A DNA stretch of 64,000 nt from Bin80 sp965261255 (GTDB taxonomy: Bacteria; Bacteroidota; Rhodothermia; Rhodothermales; Bin80): NCBI GenBank assembly GCA_965261255.1, contig CBDHCQ010000004.1, forward strand, positions 1,116,001-1,180,000, given 5' to 3'. The notes below the pieces were generated by a model that had not been told where the DNA came from, made no database searches, and was given only the letters and a program-made list of their open reading frames with translations. The position numbers and the translations under genes are program-made. This document shows, piece by piece, positions 9,497-19,510 of this stretch; the first letter of the stretch is position 1, and the number at the start of each line of letters is the position of its first letter.

Positions 9497-11118
9497 GCGA
9501 AAACAACCAAAGACAACTAGGTGCAACGCTCTGGACCATCGCGGACCAACTTCGCGGGGCGATGAACGCGGACGACTTCCGGGACTACATGCTCGTGTTC
9601 CTGTTCCTTCGCTACCTCTCGGACAACTACGAGCGAGCCGCGAAGAAGGAACTCGGACGCGACTATCCTGCCCCGAACGCTGTCGCCAACGGCGGACGCT
9701 CCCCCCTGTCTGTCTGGTACGAGCAGAACCCTGATGATGAGTTGGCCTTCGAGAAGCAGATGCGGCTCAAAGCACACTATGTCATTCGCCCGGAGTATCT
9801 CTGGGCTAGTATCGCCTTCATGGCACGTACCCAGGGCGGCGAGTTACTCAACACTCTCCAAGCCGCCTTCAAGTACATTGAGAACGAGTCATTCCAGAGT
9901 ACGTTCTCCGGTCTTTTTTCGGAGATCAATCTCAACTCGGACAAGCTTGGCAAAACTTATATGGACCGGAACGCGAAGCTTTGCACAATTATCACCAAGA
10001 TTGCCGAGGGGCTCGCGGAATTCTCCACAGATAGCGACACACTCGGAGATGCCTACGAGTACCTGATCGGCCAGTTCGCCGCGGGCTCGGGCAAGAAGGC
10101 TGGCGAGTTCTACACGCCGCAGCAGATATCGGACATCCTTTCATCGATCGTCGCGCTCGACAGTCAAGAGCCGAAGACTGGTAAGCGGACACGCCTCGTC
10201 AGCGTAATGGACTTCGCCTGCGGTTCGGGCTCATTGCTACTCAACATGCGCAAGCGTATGGGGCCGCACGGCATCGGCAAGATCTACGGGCAGGAAAAAA
10301 ACATCACCACCTACAACTTAGCTCGCATGAACATGCTGCTGCACGGAGTGAAGGACACGGAGTTCGAGATCTACCACGGCGACACGCTGATGAACGATTG
10401 GCAAATGCTCCGTGAGACAAATCCGGCGAAAAAAACCTACTTCGATGCCGTGGTCGCCAATCCGCCGTTCAGCTATCGTTGGAACCCAAGTGGGGCAGTG
10501 GGCGAGGACATGCGCTTCAAGAATTACGGGCTAGCACCAAAGTCGGCGGCGGACTTCGCGTTCCTGTTGCACGGATTCCACTACCTCAAGGACGACGGCG
10601 TAATGGCCATCATTCTGCCACACGGCGTGCTGTTCCGCGGCGGCGCCGAGGCGAAGATCCGTCGCAAGTTGCTTGATGACGAAAACATTGATACAGTCAT
10701 CGGTCTGCCGGCGAACCTCTTCTACTCAACCGGCATCCCAGTCTGTATCCTCGTCCTGAAAAAGTGCAGGAAACCCGACGATGTTCTGTTCATTAACGCA
10801 TCTGAGTACTTCAAGAAGGGCAAGCGACAGAACCATCTGTCCGACGAACATATCGAAAAAATCATAAAGACCTATCAAGAGCGCCCGGACAGCGTGGAGC
10901 GATACGCCCGCCGCGTGGGGATGAACGAGATTGAAGCCAACGACTACAGCCTTAATATCTCCCGCTACGTTAGCACGGCCAAGCCGGAAGTACAGATCGA
11001 TCTGTCAGTCACACACAAGGAACTGATCGAAATTGAGACGCAGATCCAAGAATCAACGGCGAAGCACAATGTATTTCTTGAGGAGCTTGGGTTACCTCCG
11101 TTGACACCATCAGATTGA
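9493..11118 (+). CDS. hsdM: Type I DNA methyltransferase subunit HsdM
   Basis: HsdM transfers a methyl group from S-adenosylmethionine to adenine in the target set by HsdS. The 541-residue protein begins with the helical HsdM N-terminal domain (GATLWTIADQLRG...). The SAM-binding motif is FACGSG near residue 241, a small variation on the usual (D/N)PACGSG. The catalytic motif is NPPF near residue 323, typical of N6-adenine methyltransferases. It begins inside the end of the PrrC-like gene (ATGA, 9493-9496), so the three downstream genes form one coupled unit. Having hsdM last, after hsdR, is an unusual order. It is followed at about 130 bases by an IS1634-type element. Confidence 0.94.
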   Translation: MSENNQRQLGATLWTIADQLRGAMNADDFRDYMLVFLFLRYLSDNYERAAKKELGRDYPAPNAVANGGRSPLSVWYEQNPDDELAFEKQMRLKAHYVIRPEYLWASIAFMARTQGGELLNTLQAAFKYIENESFQSTFSGLFSEINLNSDKLGKTYMDRNAKLCTIITKIAEGLAEFSTDSDTLGDAYEYLIGQFAAGSGKKAGEFYTPQQISDILSSIVALDSQEPKTGKRTRLVSVMDFACGSGSLLLNMRKRMGPHGIGKIYGQEKNITTYNLARMNMLLHGVKDTEFEIYHGDTLMNDWQMLRETNPAKKTYFDAVVANPPFSYRWNPSGAVGEDMRFKNYGLAPKSAADFAFLLHGFHYLKDDGVMAIILPHGVLFRGGAEAKIRRKLLDDENIDTVIGLPANLFYSTGIPVCILVLKKCRKPDDVLFINASEYFKKGKRQNHLSDEHIEKIIKTYQERPDSVERYARRVGMNEIEANDYSLNISRYVSTAKPEVQIDLSVTHKELIEIETQIQESTAKHNVFLEELGLPPLTPSD

Positions 11119-11245
11119 TCTGGATCAGAACAATTCTGACTGTGGAAGATGCATCAATTTTAGCGCGGGGGGAAAGGGTAAAATCGTGTCAGCTTATATC
11201 AAGCGTGCCTTGTTTGCTGCATGCCCCCCAACGTAAGTTCGACAT

Positions 11246-11261
11246 TGTAGTGGGATTTTTT
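11246..11261 (+). repeat. IS1634 element terminal inverted repeat (left)
   Basis: TGTAGTGGGATTTTTT, perfectly complementary to 13191-13206. Confidence 0.85.
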
Positions 11262-11323
11262 GCTGAGATTCCGTGCCCCCTATTTCCAGGGAGTTTGAAG
11301 AAGAACTGTTTTGGGTTGTATTT

Positions 11324-13135
11324 TTACGTTTTGGTGGCCTCTTTTGCAGGGCGTTTTGCCTTGATTCTCTGCGTATGCCGTCCCAGTTTGAGCCCCATCG
11401 CCTGAAAGATCTGGCGCTGGAATGGCTTGAGATCCTGGTCTTGTTTGAGCAGGATACCGTGGGTTTTGTTCTGGGGAAGCACGGTCGTCACGCGCAGGTG
11501 CTCGTTGAGTTTGACCTTGAGGGTGGCCCAGCTCTTGTGGATCTGTTTTGCGCCCAACTTGCTTCGCACCAGATGCACGACATGGAAGGCCAGGATGGAC
11601 AGGAACAGATGGGCTTCAATCTGCTCATCTTTGCTGTGATAGATCGGGCGGAAGCCCAGGTCAGATTTCATGGTTCGGAAGGAGTGTTCAATTTCTCCCA
11701 ACTGCCAGTACGTGCGTGCAAGATCCTCACAGGACCACTTCGTATGACTGGTACGCAGGACGTATCCGCCAAAGGCTTCGGTGCAGGCATCATAGGCCGA
11801 CCGACGCGTCAGGAGAATCTTTTCGGCGTGCGCGGGCTGACCCTTTTTCTTCACGACCTTGACCTCGTAGTGATATCCGACCTGTTTGTATTTCTCCATG
11901 AGCCGTCCCACCTTTCGCTCAATCACCTCATACGTCTTCGGACGTCGGGGCAACGTGAGCCCCTCGTTCAAGTATGCAATGGCCGCTTCAAATTGGGCGC
12001 GCTTCGTGCTGATGATCTGATCGCTGACCGCCTGCCGGGCTTCACTGTGTAGATACACCCGCCGCTCCCCATCATTTTCCCCAAGCTTCCAGGCGCGTAC
12101 GTCCATCTCGTGGGTGGTTTGAAAAACTTGATCCGGTTCCCGGTCCGGTACCGGGGGCGTCTTCGTGCGCTCTACACAGATCCAGTTCAATCCTTCTTCC
12201 CTCAAATACGCCAAATTCGCCTCGGTTGCAATGCCCGCATCCATAATGACCGTCGGCTGGTCTCCGTTCAACTGTTCAATGGCCGCGCGCAAAGTCTTCG
12301 GTTCACTCGCATTGCCGGGGAGAATTTCTGCGGTGCGCGGGAACCCCGAGGCATCAAGCGTCATCGCCAGCGTGACCAGCGGACAATCGTTGCGCTTGTC
12401 CTTGCTGCGCCCATAGCGCAAGCGCGCACCTTTCATGCGACCCGTGTAGTAAGTATTGGTCAGATCATAGAATACGATCGTTTCCGTAAAGCCCAATAAT
12501 GCCTGGGTGTTGCCAAAAAGCTCGTCCATGATCGTCTTCCGGTGCGCGTAGAGCCCGGCGGCAATGCGGTAGAGTGTCCGGTCAACGGGACGTTTGGCAC
12601 GGAGCAATTCCAGGATCCCGGACCGTTCGCACATCCAGTCATAGGTTTGCCGTTCACTCCCGGGAGAAAGCATCCGCCCCACGACCAGTGCGATGGCCCA
12701 GTGAATCTGATCCCGGTTGAAGTTCAAGGTTTGCAGGATCTGGGTGAACCCCAACAGATGCAGGGCTTTGAGCGCCACGCGCTCGCCGCCAATGGTTCGC
12801 GTATCGGGATGATGGATCTCGTTGATGAGGATGGCATCCCGGTCATCCCGCGGATCATGGACATCATAGCCCTTGCGTTTGAGCCTCTCCATGATGTCCT
12901 GACTGGCCTGGCAAAGGGCTTCATCTTCAAACGGCAAGCGTGCATGTCCGTGCAAGCCGTCGCGCACGAGTTGCATGAGCGTCGGCCATTGTTCTTTGGG
13001 GACGTTGAAGTCTTGGCCGAGGTTGAGCAGGGTTCGTTGCCGGGGATTACCGTGGACGCGATAGGATTCGACAATGGAATAGTAGACGACCTTTTTGCCG
13101 GATTTGAGGGTACGGGGTTTGGCATAGACGTACAT
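11324..13135 (-). CDS. IS1634-family transposase
   Basis: DDE transposase of the IS4 superfamily, about 603 residues from the start MYVYAKPRTLKSGKK; an in-frame start 57 bases upstream is less likely. Catalytic-core landmarks in order are the first Asp in VFYDLTNTYYTG, the second in VIMDAGIATEANLAYL, and the Glu in YWQLGEIEHSFRTMKSD, which fits the family's Y-(2)R-(3)E signature. The segment GRSKDKRNDCPLV after the first Asp is typical of IS1634 members. The frame is intact, so the element may be active. It lies wholly within the inverted repeats. Confidence 0.92.
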   Translation of the reverse strand: MYVYAKPRTLKSGKKVVYYSIVESYRVHGNPRQRTLLNLGQDFNVPKEQWPTLMQLVRDGLHGHARLPFEDEALCQASQDIMERLKRKGYDVHDPRDDRDAILINEIHHPDTRTIGGERVALKALHLLGFTQILQTLNFNRDQIHWAIALVVGRMLSPGSERQTYDWMCERSGILELLRAKRPVDRTLYRIAAGLYAHRKTIMDELFGNTQALLGFTETIVFYDLTNTYYTGRMKGARLRYGRSKDKRNDCPLVTLAMTLDASGFPRTAEILPGNASEPKTLRAAIEQLNGDQPTVIMDAGIATEANLAYLREEGLNWICVERTKTPPVPDREPDQVFQTTHEMDVRAWKLGENDGERRVYLHSEARQAVSDQIISTKRAQFEAAIAYLNEGLTLPRRPKTYEVIERKVGRLMEKYKQVGYHYEVKVVKKKGQPAHAEKILLTRRSAYDACTEAFGGYVLRTSHTKWSCEDLARTYWQLGEIEHSFRTMKSDLGFRPIYHSKDEQIEAHLFLSILAFHVVHLVRSKLGAKQIHKSWATLKVKLNEHLRVTTVLPQNKTHGILLKQDQDLKPFQRQIFQAMGLKLGRHTQRIKAKRPAKEATKT

Positions 13136-13190
13136 GGTCGGGGTGGGGGTAATTTGGGAGGTTGAACGGTGGGGTTGGTGAAAAGATCCC

Positions 13191-13206
13191 AAAAAATCCC
13201 ACTACA
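13191..13206 (-). repeat. IS1634 element terminal inverted repeat (right)
   Basis: AAAAAATCCCACTACA, the exact reverse complement of the left end at 11246-11261. Confidence 0.85.
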
Positions 13207-14250
13207 TTGGGGGGTTTCGGCAAAACCATTCAAAAAAGGGCGTAATTTGCCCAAAATTGACCGGTTTAACCCCAAAATCGGAGGTTTTTACCCCGAAAAA
13301 CCCGAAATCAGGTCAAAAAATCAGACTGGACGGAAGGGAAATGTCGAAGTCGCGCCAAGGCCGCGGGGACCTTGACGAGCACAAACGAGCCAATACGAGC
13401 ACAGCCTGTAGCCGGTATCAACCGGGATATCATTTCTGCGGCACCTTGAAGAAGCTATATTGACCTTTCCCACTTCAAGCCTAAACAATTCGTGATACAC
13501 GCCGCTAATAATACGGGCAAGCCTTTTTATTGTCTTTTGTAGTCTACTCTTGTCTGCACAAGTAGTGACACACCGGAGCCCAAATCGAGAAAACGAATAA
13601 AGGAAAGCCCCATGGCTCAGGGTCAGATTCAAATCCAATGGCACCAAGGACTATGACAGTGATCCAAAGTAATCCCCAAACGAGGCTATCGGGGCGTATA
13701 GAAACAGCCCGGCGGCCACGATTATTGCGATCGATGAGATCAACAATAGTTGGTTGGTGCTAGAGCAGCCATGCCCCTTGCGAGTACGACAACAGACTGA
13801 ACAGGGGCAGACAGCCGGACAACGCCAACTTTTTGCAGCACTTCTGGCCATTGTAATCCACCTGTCTCTGTCCTGCGTGCAACGATATCCAATTTACGCA
13901 TTTCAGCAGCTGTATTGCCTTTTCTGCGACTTTCTGAAGCTTTTCTGGCTTTTGATATTCAAATGTAGTTTCAAGAAGTACAGATTTCGCATCCTCAAAT
14001 CCTTGGAAGAGTCAACCATTGAAAATGATACAATGGGTTTGATCGTCCGATTGACAATCAGAGGGGGAGGCTCCTTCCAACATAGGCAAAATGCTGGATC
14101 TGCCCTCACCATCTCTATAGATTCCGATGGTAAGTGGCTCACGCTTCCCTTGGTTTAGAGACACCGAAAAACAGTCCAAAAGAACGATGCCAATCGAAGT
14201 CTCGCGACGGAGCAATAATCGAGAACAAGCTCAATTCTGACGAATCTGGG
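13207..14250. other. Gene-poor stretch between IS1634 element and purE
   Basis: About 1 kb without a supportable gene. Short open frames exist on both strands, none with recognisable domains. A minus-strand frame at 13651-13851 has a Cys-rich start and one hydrophobic stretch but no family resemblance. The first ~130 bases after the IS element are rich in AAAA/CCCC runs. This looks like decayed accessory DNA at the edge of the chromosomal backbone. Confidence 0.4.
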
Positions 14251-14748
14251 TCAGGCAAACAATTGCTCTTGGACGCGTGCATTTTTGATGTCTACCTGGT
14301 CAACCATGGCCGCTTTATAATCAATAAATCGCTGTTGAAGAGCAGGGTCCGATGTGGCAAGTATCTGTACCGCCAGTAGAGCAGCATTCTTTGAGCCATC
14401 GATGGCTAGGGCTCCAACAGGAATTCCGCTTGGCATCTGTACGGTGGCCAGGAGGGCATCAAGGCCCTGGAGTGCACCGGAATTGATGGGTACGCCAAGC
14501 ACGGGGAGGGGAGTATTGGCTGCGAGGACGCCTGCCAAGTGTGCTGCTACACCTGCACCAGCAATCAATACTTTGATCCCCCGGGTATGGGCGGTGGTTG
14601 CATACTGATGCGCACGATCAGGCGTACGGTGTGCGCTCATGACATTTAATTCAAAGGGAACGTCAAAAGACTTCAGAATATCTGCGGCTTTGCGCATGAT
14701 GGGGAAATCAGAGTCACTCCCCATTAGGATTCCGACTAATGGCTTCAT
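14251..14748 (-). CDS. purE: N5-carboxyaminoimidazole ribonucleotide mutase PurE
   Basis: PurE interconverts N5-CAIR and CAIR in de novo purine synthesis. The 165-residue product has the class I hallmarks: GSDSDFPIMRKA near the N-terminus, VMSAHRTPDR, and IAGAGVAAHLAGVLAA. The start MKPLVGILMGSDSD (ATG at 14748) was chosen. The frame is open further upstream, but that extension would run into ftsK and does not look like PurE. It lies 40 bases downstream of ftsK in the same direction. No purK is seen nearby. Confidence 0.95.
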   Translation of the reverse strand: MKPLVGILMGSDSDFPIMRKAADILKSFDVPFELNVMSAHRTPDRAHQYATTAHTRGIKVLIAGAGVAAHLAGVLAANTPLPVLGVPINSGALQGLDALLATVQMPSGIPVGALAIDGSKNAALLAVQILATSDPALQQRFIDYKAAMVDQVDIKNARVQEQLFA

Positions 14749-14788
14749 GTACTGAACGTGAAATGTTAATGGATTTAAAGGAAAAAGA

Positions 14789-17215
14789 TCAGCCACGCAG
14801 GAGCCGCTCAAGGGCAATCTCGTTGGCAACAAGCACGTCACGTGGTTTTGCTCCGGCAGGTGGTCCAACGATACCGGCCTGCTCCAGTTGATCCACGATC
14901 CGAGCAGCCCGCGTATAGCCAATGGATAATTTGCGCTGAATCAGCGAAACAGAGCCCTGCTGTTCCCGCACAATGATTCGTGCAGCTTCGTCAAAGAACT
15001 GATCCGTGGCGCCGTCCTGAAACGACTGGTCGTAGGAAGAGCCCTTGGCGGGCTCAAGTTCAACCTTGGGTAACCGATAAGAGCTTGGTTCCGGCTGCTT
15101 CTTGATGTAATCAATCAATCGGTCAATCTCCTTGCCAGAGACAAAAGGTCCCTGCAGGCGCAGAACCCTGCTACTGTTCATATACAGCATATCCCCGTTA
15201 CCAACCAACTGCTCAGCGCCATTCTGGTCAAGGATAGTTCGTGCATCAACTTTAGAGGCAACCTGGAAAGCGACACGAGAGGGGAAATTTGCTTTGATAA
15301 GTCCGGTGATCACATCAACAGACGGGCGTTGGGTAGCCAAGATCAAATGAATGCCTATAGCCCGTGCCTTCTGGGCAAGTCGCGCAATGGGTGCTTCAAC
15401 TTCCTTTCCAGCCGTCAGCATAAGGTCAGCCAGCTCATCAATGATCACCACAACGTAGGGAAGATATTTGTGGCCATCGGCAGGGTCAAGAGCCCCCTCG
15501 GAAAATCGGACATTGTAGCTCTTGATTCCGCGCACACCAGCGTCTTTGAGAAGATCATATCGCGCATCCATTTCCTGTTCACAGGCTTTCAGGATATTGA
15601 GCGCGTCTTCAACTTCCGTGGTAATGGCGTCGCTCCCGTCCTCCGGCATGGCCAAAAAATGATGCTCAAGCTCCTCATACTGCTGAAGCTCAACCTTTTT
15701 CGGGTCAATCATCACGAACTTCAGATCCGACGGAGCACATGCATATAGAAGTCCCGTGATCAACGTATTCAGACCGACAGATTTACCGGATCCTGTAGCT
15801 CCTGCGATCAATAAGTGTGGCATTTTGGTGAGGTCCTGCACAAAGACACCTCCCTCAATGGTCTTGCCCAGCACCACGGGCAGCTCCATATTGGACTCCT
15901 GGAACCGAGTTGTATTGATCACCGACCGGACCCGCACAAGCTCTCTTTGTCTGTTCGGTATCTCCACGCCAACTGCAGATTTATTGGGTATGGGGACAAT
16001 CATTCGAATTCCCTGGGCAGCCATAGCCATTGCGAGGTCATCTTCCAGTGACTTGATACGACTGACCTTCACACCGGGAGCAGGCGTAAGTTCATAGAGT
16101 GTGACGGTAGGACCGACTTTGGCGTTTACCTCAATGATTTCAATCTTATGTCGGGCGAGTTTTTCGACGAGTTTGATCTTGTTCTCTTCCAACTCCTCAT
16201 AGTCAATCTCTTGCTCGGTTTCCTTTGGAGCTTCCAGCAGTCGAATATGTGGGAACTTGTACTTACCTACGCCCGCAATTTGAGTACTCCGGGATCTCGA
16301 TGCTTGTCCTGCCTCCTCAGTAATCTGCCCGGTAACCTTGAGCTCCAAGCCGGTTTGATCAACCTCCATCGTAGGTTGATCAGCAGAAGAGTTCGTTGCT
16401 CGTGGTTGTTCCAGTTCGACATTCTGCTCAGGTTCAGAATCCGCGTTATTAGAGCGTGTTCCCACTGGTGCAGGGGAGGATTGGGGGTCAAGATCGTCCC
16501 AGGTTGATTGCAATCGATCCTTGCCAGAAGCCTTCTCCTCCGCACGCTCTTCTCTGGATTTCTCCCGGTGTTCCTTCATCACCCGAGCCATAGTTTTCCA
16601 TACCTGCTCTGGTCGGTCCAGCCAATGCTGAATGTCCGGATTAATGGTTAGCATCAGCCCAACAACGAGACTAGCGCCCAGGATGACCCAAGATCCAAGC
16701 CAACCTACTATTTCATTCAACCAGAATGCTGCCCGAAAACCAAAATCACCTGCCCAGATCTCTAGTTCAGACATGGGCAAGTAAAGGCTAAGACGACCAA
16801 ATATGATGGCGATAAGACACACGATCCAGACCACATGCATCGCGGGTATCCAGATAGGTCGCAGTGGTCGCTTTCTGAGGACGGTGTAGCCGAACAGAAG
16901 TATGATAATGATCAGGAAGAGGGAGGTGTACCCGAAAAAAGAAGGTACCATAGCATTCGCAAGCCAAGCCCCAACAGCTCCGACAGCATTATTGACGGAT
17001 GTACCCTCAAGAGGGAAAAGTAATTCCCAGAATGATTTCCCCTCAATAAAACTACTGTCTGACGAGGAGTACGTGCCGCCGGCAATAGCGAGAAAGACAC
17101 CGAGTGTGAGAATCAGTATCCCCAGAATTTCCTGTCTTCTTCTGGTTTTCGGGCGCGCTTTAGTTTTGGATGAGGTCGAACTGCTTCGCCTGCGGTTGGC
17201 TTTACGATCGGCCAT
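14789..17215 (-). CDS. ftsK: DNA translocase FtsK
   Basis: FtsK is a membrane-anchored hexameric motor that pumps DNA at the division septum and helps resolve chromosome dimers. The 808-residue protein has a short basic N-terminus, about four membrane segments within the first ~190 residues, a charged linker, and the motor domain with Walker A GATGSGKS at about 472-479 and Walker B-like VVIIDELADL. The C-terminal gamma winged helix (EAARIIVREQQGSVSLIQR...) would read orientation sequences. It is the intact counterpart of the broken copy at 59-2315. Its neighbours, purE and gcvT, suggest this is the native locus. Confidence 0.96.
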   Translation of the reverse strand: MADRKANRRRSSSTSSKTKARPKTRRRQEILGILILTLGVFLAIAGGTYSSSDSSFIEGKSFWELLFPLEGTSVNNAVGAVGAWLANAMVPSFFGYTSLFLIIIILLFGYTVLRKRPLRPIWIPAMHVVWIVCLIAIIFGRLSLYLPMSELEIWAGDFGFRAAFWLNEIVGWLGSWVILGASLVVGLMLTINPDIQHWLDRPEQVWKTMARVMKEHREKSREERAEEKASGKDRLQSTWDDLDPQSSPAPVGTRSNNADSEPEQNVELEQPRATNSSADQPTMEVDQTGLELKVTGQITEEAGQASRSRSTQIAGVGKYKFPHIRLLEAPKETEQEIDYEELEENKIKLVEKLARHKIEIIEVNAKVGPTVTLYELTPAPGVKVSRIKSLEDDLAMAMAAQGIRMIVPIPNKSAVGVEIPNRQRELVRVRSVINTTRFQESNMELPVVLGKTIEGGVFVQDLTKMPHLLIAGATGSGKSVGLNTLITGLLYACAPSDLKFVMIDPKKVELQQYEELEHHFLAMPEDGSDAITTEVEDALNILKACEQEMDARYDLLKDAGVRGIKSYNVRFSEGALDPADGHKYLPYVVVIIDELADLMLTAGKEVEAPIARLAQKARAIGIHLILATQRPSVDVITGLIKANFPSRVAFQVASKVDARTILDQNGAEQLVGNGDMLYMNSSRVLRLQGPFVSGKEIDRLIDYIKKQPEPSSYRLPKVELEPAKGSSYDQSFQDGATDQFFDEAARIIVREQQGSVSLIQRKLSIGYTRAARIVDQLEQAGIVGPPAGAKPRDVLVANEIALERLLRG

Positions 17216-17279
17216 TAAAGAAAAACTTGGAATTTATAAAATGCACAGACCAACTAAGATACGACGCAGGATATTATGC

Positions 17280-18392
17280 CTACCCGGTTGGCTTCCGGTG
17301 AAATGGTAATTTCCGCACACAGGCGTCCAGTGTTCGGGATCGGACACATATACCTACCTTACTCCCGGGAGTTGTGAACGCGGGACTGTTCGGGACATAC
17401 GCGAGTGCTATACCACAATTTAGAGTAGGAGACTGGGATCCACTTGTGACGTGTCCAATAGGTTCTCCAGCTTCAGAAACCACCGTGTAGCCTGATCTAG
17501 GGATTCCTCTCCCGTTCATGATCAGGCCAACTAGACGGCGCTCAGGGCCACTAGTCTTGATTCCCTGCAGAGCCTCCCGGCCGACAAATGCTCCCTTCTG
17601 CAGTTTGGTAACCCAGCCCAAACCGGCCTCATACGGGTTGATGTCTTCGGTTAGCTCATTTCCGTACAGGCAAAAACCTGCTTCAAGCCGGAGGGTGTCT
17701 CGTGCCCCTAGGCCGACCGGCGGCAGATTGTAGTCCGAACCGGCTGCCATGATCGCATCCCATAGTGCATGGGTATTTTCAGATTCAACATAAAACTCAA
17801 GTCCGATCTCTCCGGTGTAGCCGGTCCGGGAAACGATCACTTTATTGAAGCCCATAAACTCACCGGCAGCCGGTCGCAGGAAGTGAAAATTGGATAATTG
17901 ATGAACGGGTTCTCCCAGGAGTTTTGCTCCAATCTTCAGCGAGTCTGGTCCCTGCAATGCGAGTAGCCCCATTTGATCCGATACATCATGCAGATCCGCC
18001 CCCATAGGATTATTAGCCAGCATCCACTCAAAGTCCTTCTCCGTATTGGATGCATTGACTACGAGCATGTAGGCACCATGATTGACTTTGTACACGAGCA
18101 GGTCGTCAATCACTCCTCCCGCCTCATTGCACATCAGGGTGTACATTGCTTTCCCGATACTGAGCCGCGAGGTATCATTGGTTACCAGATGCTGCACAAA
18201 TTCGTCTGCCTTTGCTCCCATTGCAAAGATTTCCCCCATGTGACTCACGTCAAATAATCCAGCAGATCTTCGAACGGCCTTATGTTCGTCCAGAATACTG
18301 GTGTACTGCAGTGGCATACTGTAGCCGGCAAAATCGACCATACGGCCTCCCAGAGCTACATGCGTTTCATTCAGTGCGAGTGTACGTGACAT
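17280..18392 (-). CDS. gcvT: Aminomethyltransferase (glycine cleavage T protein)
   Basis: T protein of the glycine cleavage system: it releases ammonia from the aminomethyl group carried on H protein and passes the methylene to tetrahydrofolate. The 370-residue sequence begins with GGRMVDFAGYSMPLQY and has the DVSHMGE motif near residues 49-55. The folate-binding core (GYTGEIGLEFYVE) and the RLEAGFCLYGNEL segment follow. The C-terminal barrel ends at KLPFHRKPTG. No gcvH or gcvP is nearby. It starts 10 bases downstream of tyrA on the minus strand, so the two may be co-transcribed. Confidence 0.94.
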   Translation of the reverse strand: MSRTLALNETHVALGGRMVDFAGYSMPLQYTSILDEHKAVRRSAGLFDVSHMGEIFAMGAKADEFVQHLVTNDTSRLSIGKAMYTLMCNEAGGVIDDLLVYKVNHGAYMLVVNASNTEKDFEWMLANNPMGADLHDVSDQMGLLALQGPDSLKIGAKLLGEPVHQLSNFHFLRPAAGEFMGFNKVIVSRTGYTGEIGLEFYVESENTHALWDAIMAAGSDYNLPPVGLGARDTLRLEAGFCLYGNELTEDINPYEAGLGWVTKLQKGAFVGREALQGIKTSGPERRLVGLIMNGRGIPRSGYTVVSEAGEPIGHVTSGSQSPTLNCGIALAYVPNSPAFTTPGSKVGICVRSRTLDACVRKLPFHRKPTG

Positions 18393-18402
18393 ACTTCTAG
18401 AA

Positions 18403-19503
18403 TTATGGGAGTCTGTGCGCGCGGCAACCTTGTGACTTTAACGCTGCTACCGCCGCGTCGGCCGTCCTATCGTCCTCTAGACTTATTCTGAATGCGCCGC
18501 CGGTACCCTCACGAATTTTGAGCAGCTCAATGTCTTTGATACTGATTCCCTGCTTAAAAAGCGTTCCTGTGATATGTGCCAGTACTCCAGGCTGATCTTT
18601 TGCGTACACAAATACATCACTCAAGGGTCGGAGAAATCCCTTAAAATCCCGGGGGATAGTATTGCGGATCTCGCGCGCCCGCTCAAATATAGGACGCAGC
18701 TCGTGAAGATCACCTCCGTAGTGCAGTTGGTTCCGCGTGAATTCCAAGGCGTGAATCAATTCGTCAAGTGCTGACCCAACGTCCGTGCGATTAGCTTCAA
18801 GGACAGCAGACCACATCTCAAACGGCGAGGAGGCAATTCTCGTCATGTCCCGGAATCCTCCTGCGGCCAACTGCAAAGTGATTGGGTTAGCTTGGCTTCT
18901 GTCGGCCGCGACGTTCATCAGATTTGTGGCCAATAGCTGAGGTAGGTGACTGACACAGGCGACTACACGATCATGCTGTACGCTGTCCATGGAAAGTACT
19001 CGTGCTCCTGTGGACTCTACGAGGTACGTGAGCGTGCGAAAGGCGTCAGAGTCCTCCTGCCCATCTGGGCACAGGACGTAAACAGCATTTTCAAAGAGAA
19101 AAGAGTCTGCTCCCTTGAGGCCACTCTGTTCGGATCCAGTCATGGGATGTCCTCCGATGAAACGGATACCGTCGGGCAGGTGGTGCGCAGCTGCTTTGAT
19201 CACAGGTTGCTTTACAGATCCCACATCGGTTACAAGAGTATGGGGCCGCAGGTGCGGAGCAATTGCGCCCAGTACCGGCTCCAGAGCATTGAGAGGAACC
19301 GCTAAGAATACAGCATCAGCCCGGAGAACCGCATCCGCCAGTGAACTGGCTTCACGGTCAATCACCCCCCGTTTAGTTGCTTGACTGAGCACATCCGGTT
19401 TATCAAATCCCGTGACATGCAAACTTGGTAATCGCTCCTTCCAGGCCAGCGCGAGCGACCCGCCAATCAAGCCGATGCCGATTATGGCAACGCGCTCAAT
19501 CAT
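18403..19503 (-). CDS. tyrA: Prephenate dehydrogenase with ACT domain
   Basis: This NAD(P)-dependent enzyme oxidatively decarboxylates prephenate to 4-hydroxyphenylpyruvate for tyrosine synthesis. The 366-residue protein begins with a Rossmann motif, AIIGIGLIGGSLALAW. The middle contains the prephenate-binding signature GGHPMTGSEQSG. The last ~75 residues (KDQPGVLAHITGTLFKQGI...) are an ACT domain, which usually gives feedback control by tyrosine. ATG at 19503 was taken as the start. The frame is open upstream, but that part is read through the end of clpC in another frame. The start lies 7 bases from the clpC stop, so it probably belongs to the clpC-tyrA-gcvT run. Confidence 0.93.
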   Translation of the reverse strand: MIERVAIIGIGLIGGSLALAWKERLPSLHVTGFDKPDVLSQATKRGVIDREASSLADAVLRADAVFLAVPLNALEPVLGAIAPHLRPHTLVTDVGSVKQPVIKAAAHHLPDGIRFIGGHPMTGSEQSGLKGADSFLFENAVYVLCPDGQEDSDAFRTLTYLVESTGARVLSMDSVQHDRVVACVSHLPQLLATNLMNVAADRSQANPITLQLAAGGFRDMTRIASSPFEMWSAVLEANRTDVGSALDELIHALEFTRNQLHYGGDLHELRPIFERAREIRNTIPRDFKGFLRPLSDVFVYAKDQPGVLAHITGTLFKQGISIKDIELLKIREGTGGAFRISLEDDRTADAAVAALKSQGCRAHRLP

Positions 19504-19510
19504 GAGATTG

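Larger units (their letters stand above)
11246..13206 (-). mobile_element. IS1634-family insertion sequence
   Basis: A 1961-bp element bounded by perfect 16-bp inverted repeats, TGTAGTGGGATTTTTT at 11246-11261 and its reverse complement at 13191-13206. It carries one transposase gene on the minus strand that fills most of its length. The ends, size and transposase type agree. No obvious target duplication is visible next to the repeats. It inserted just downstream of hsdM, at the right side of the defence cluster. Confidence 0.88.

Noticed and set aside
13651..13851. Minus-strand frame with a Cys-rich start and a hydrophobic segment
   Set aside because: No matching family and no supporting context; the zinc-ribbon-like spacing is irregular.
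15329..15748. Plus-strand frame repeated at 599-1018 in both ftsK copies
   Set aside because: It occurs in both places only because ftsK is duplicated; it is antisense to the FtsK motor domain.
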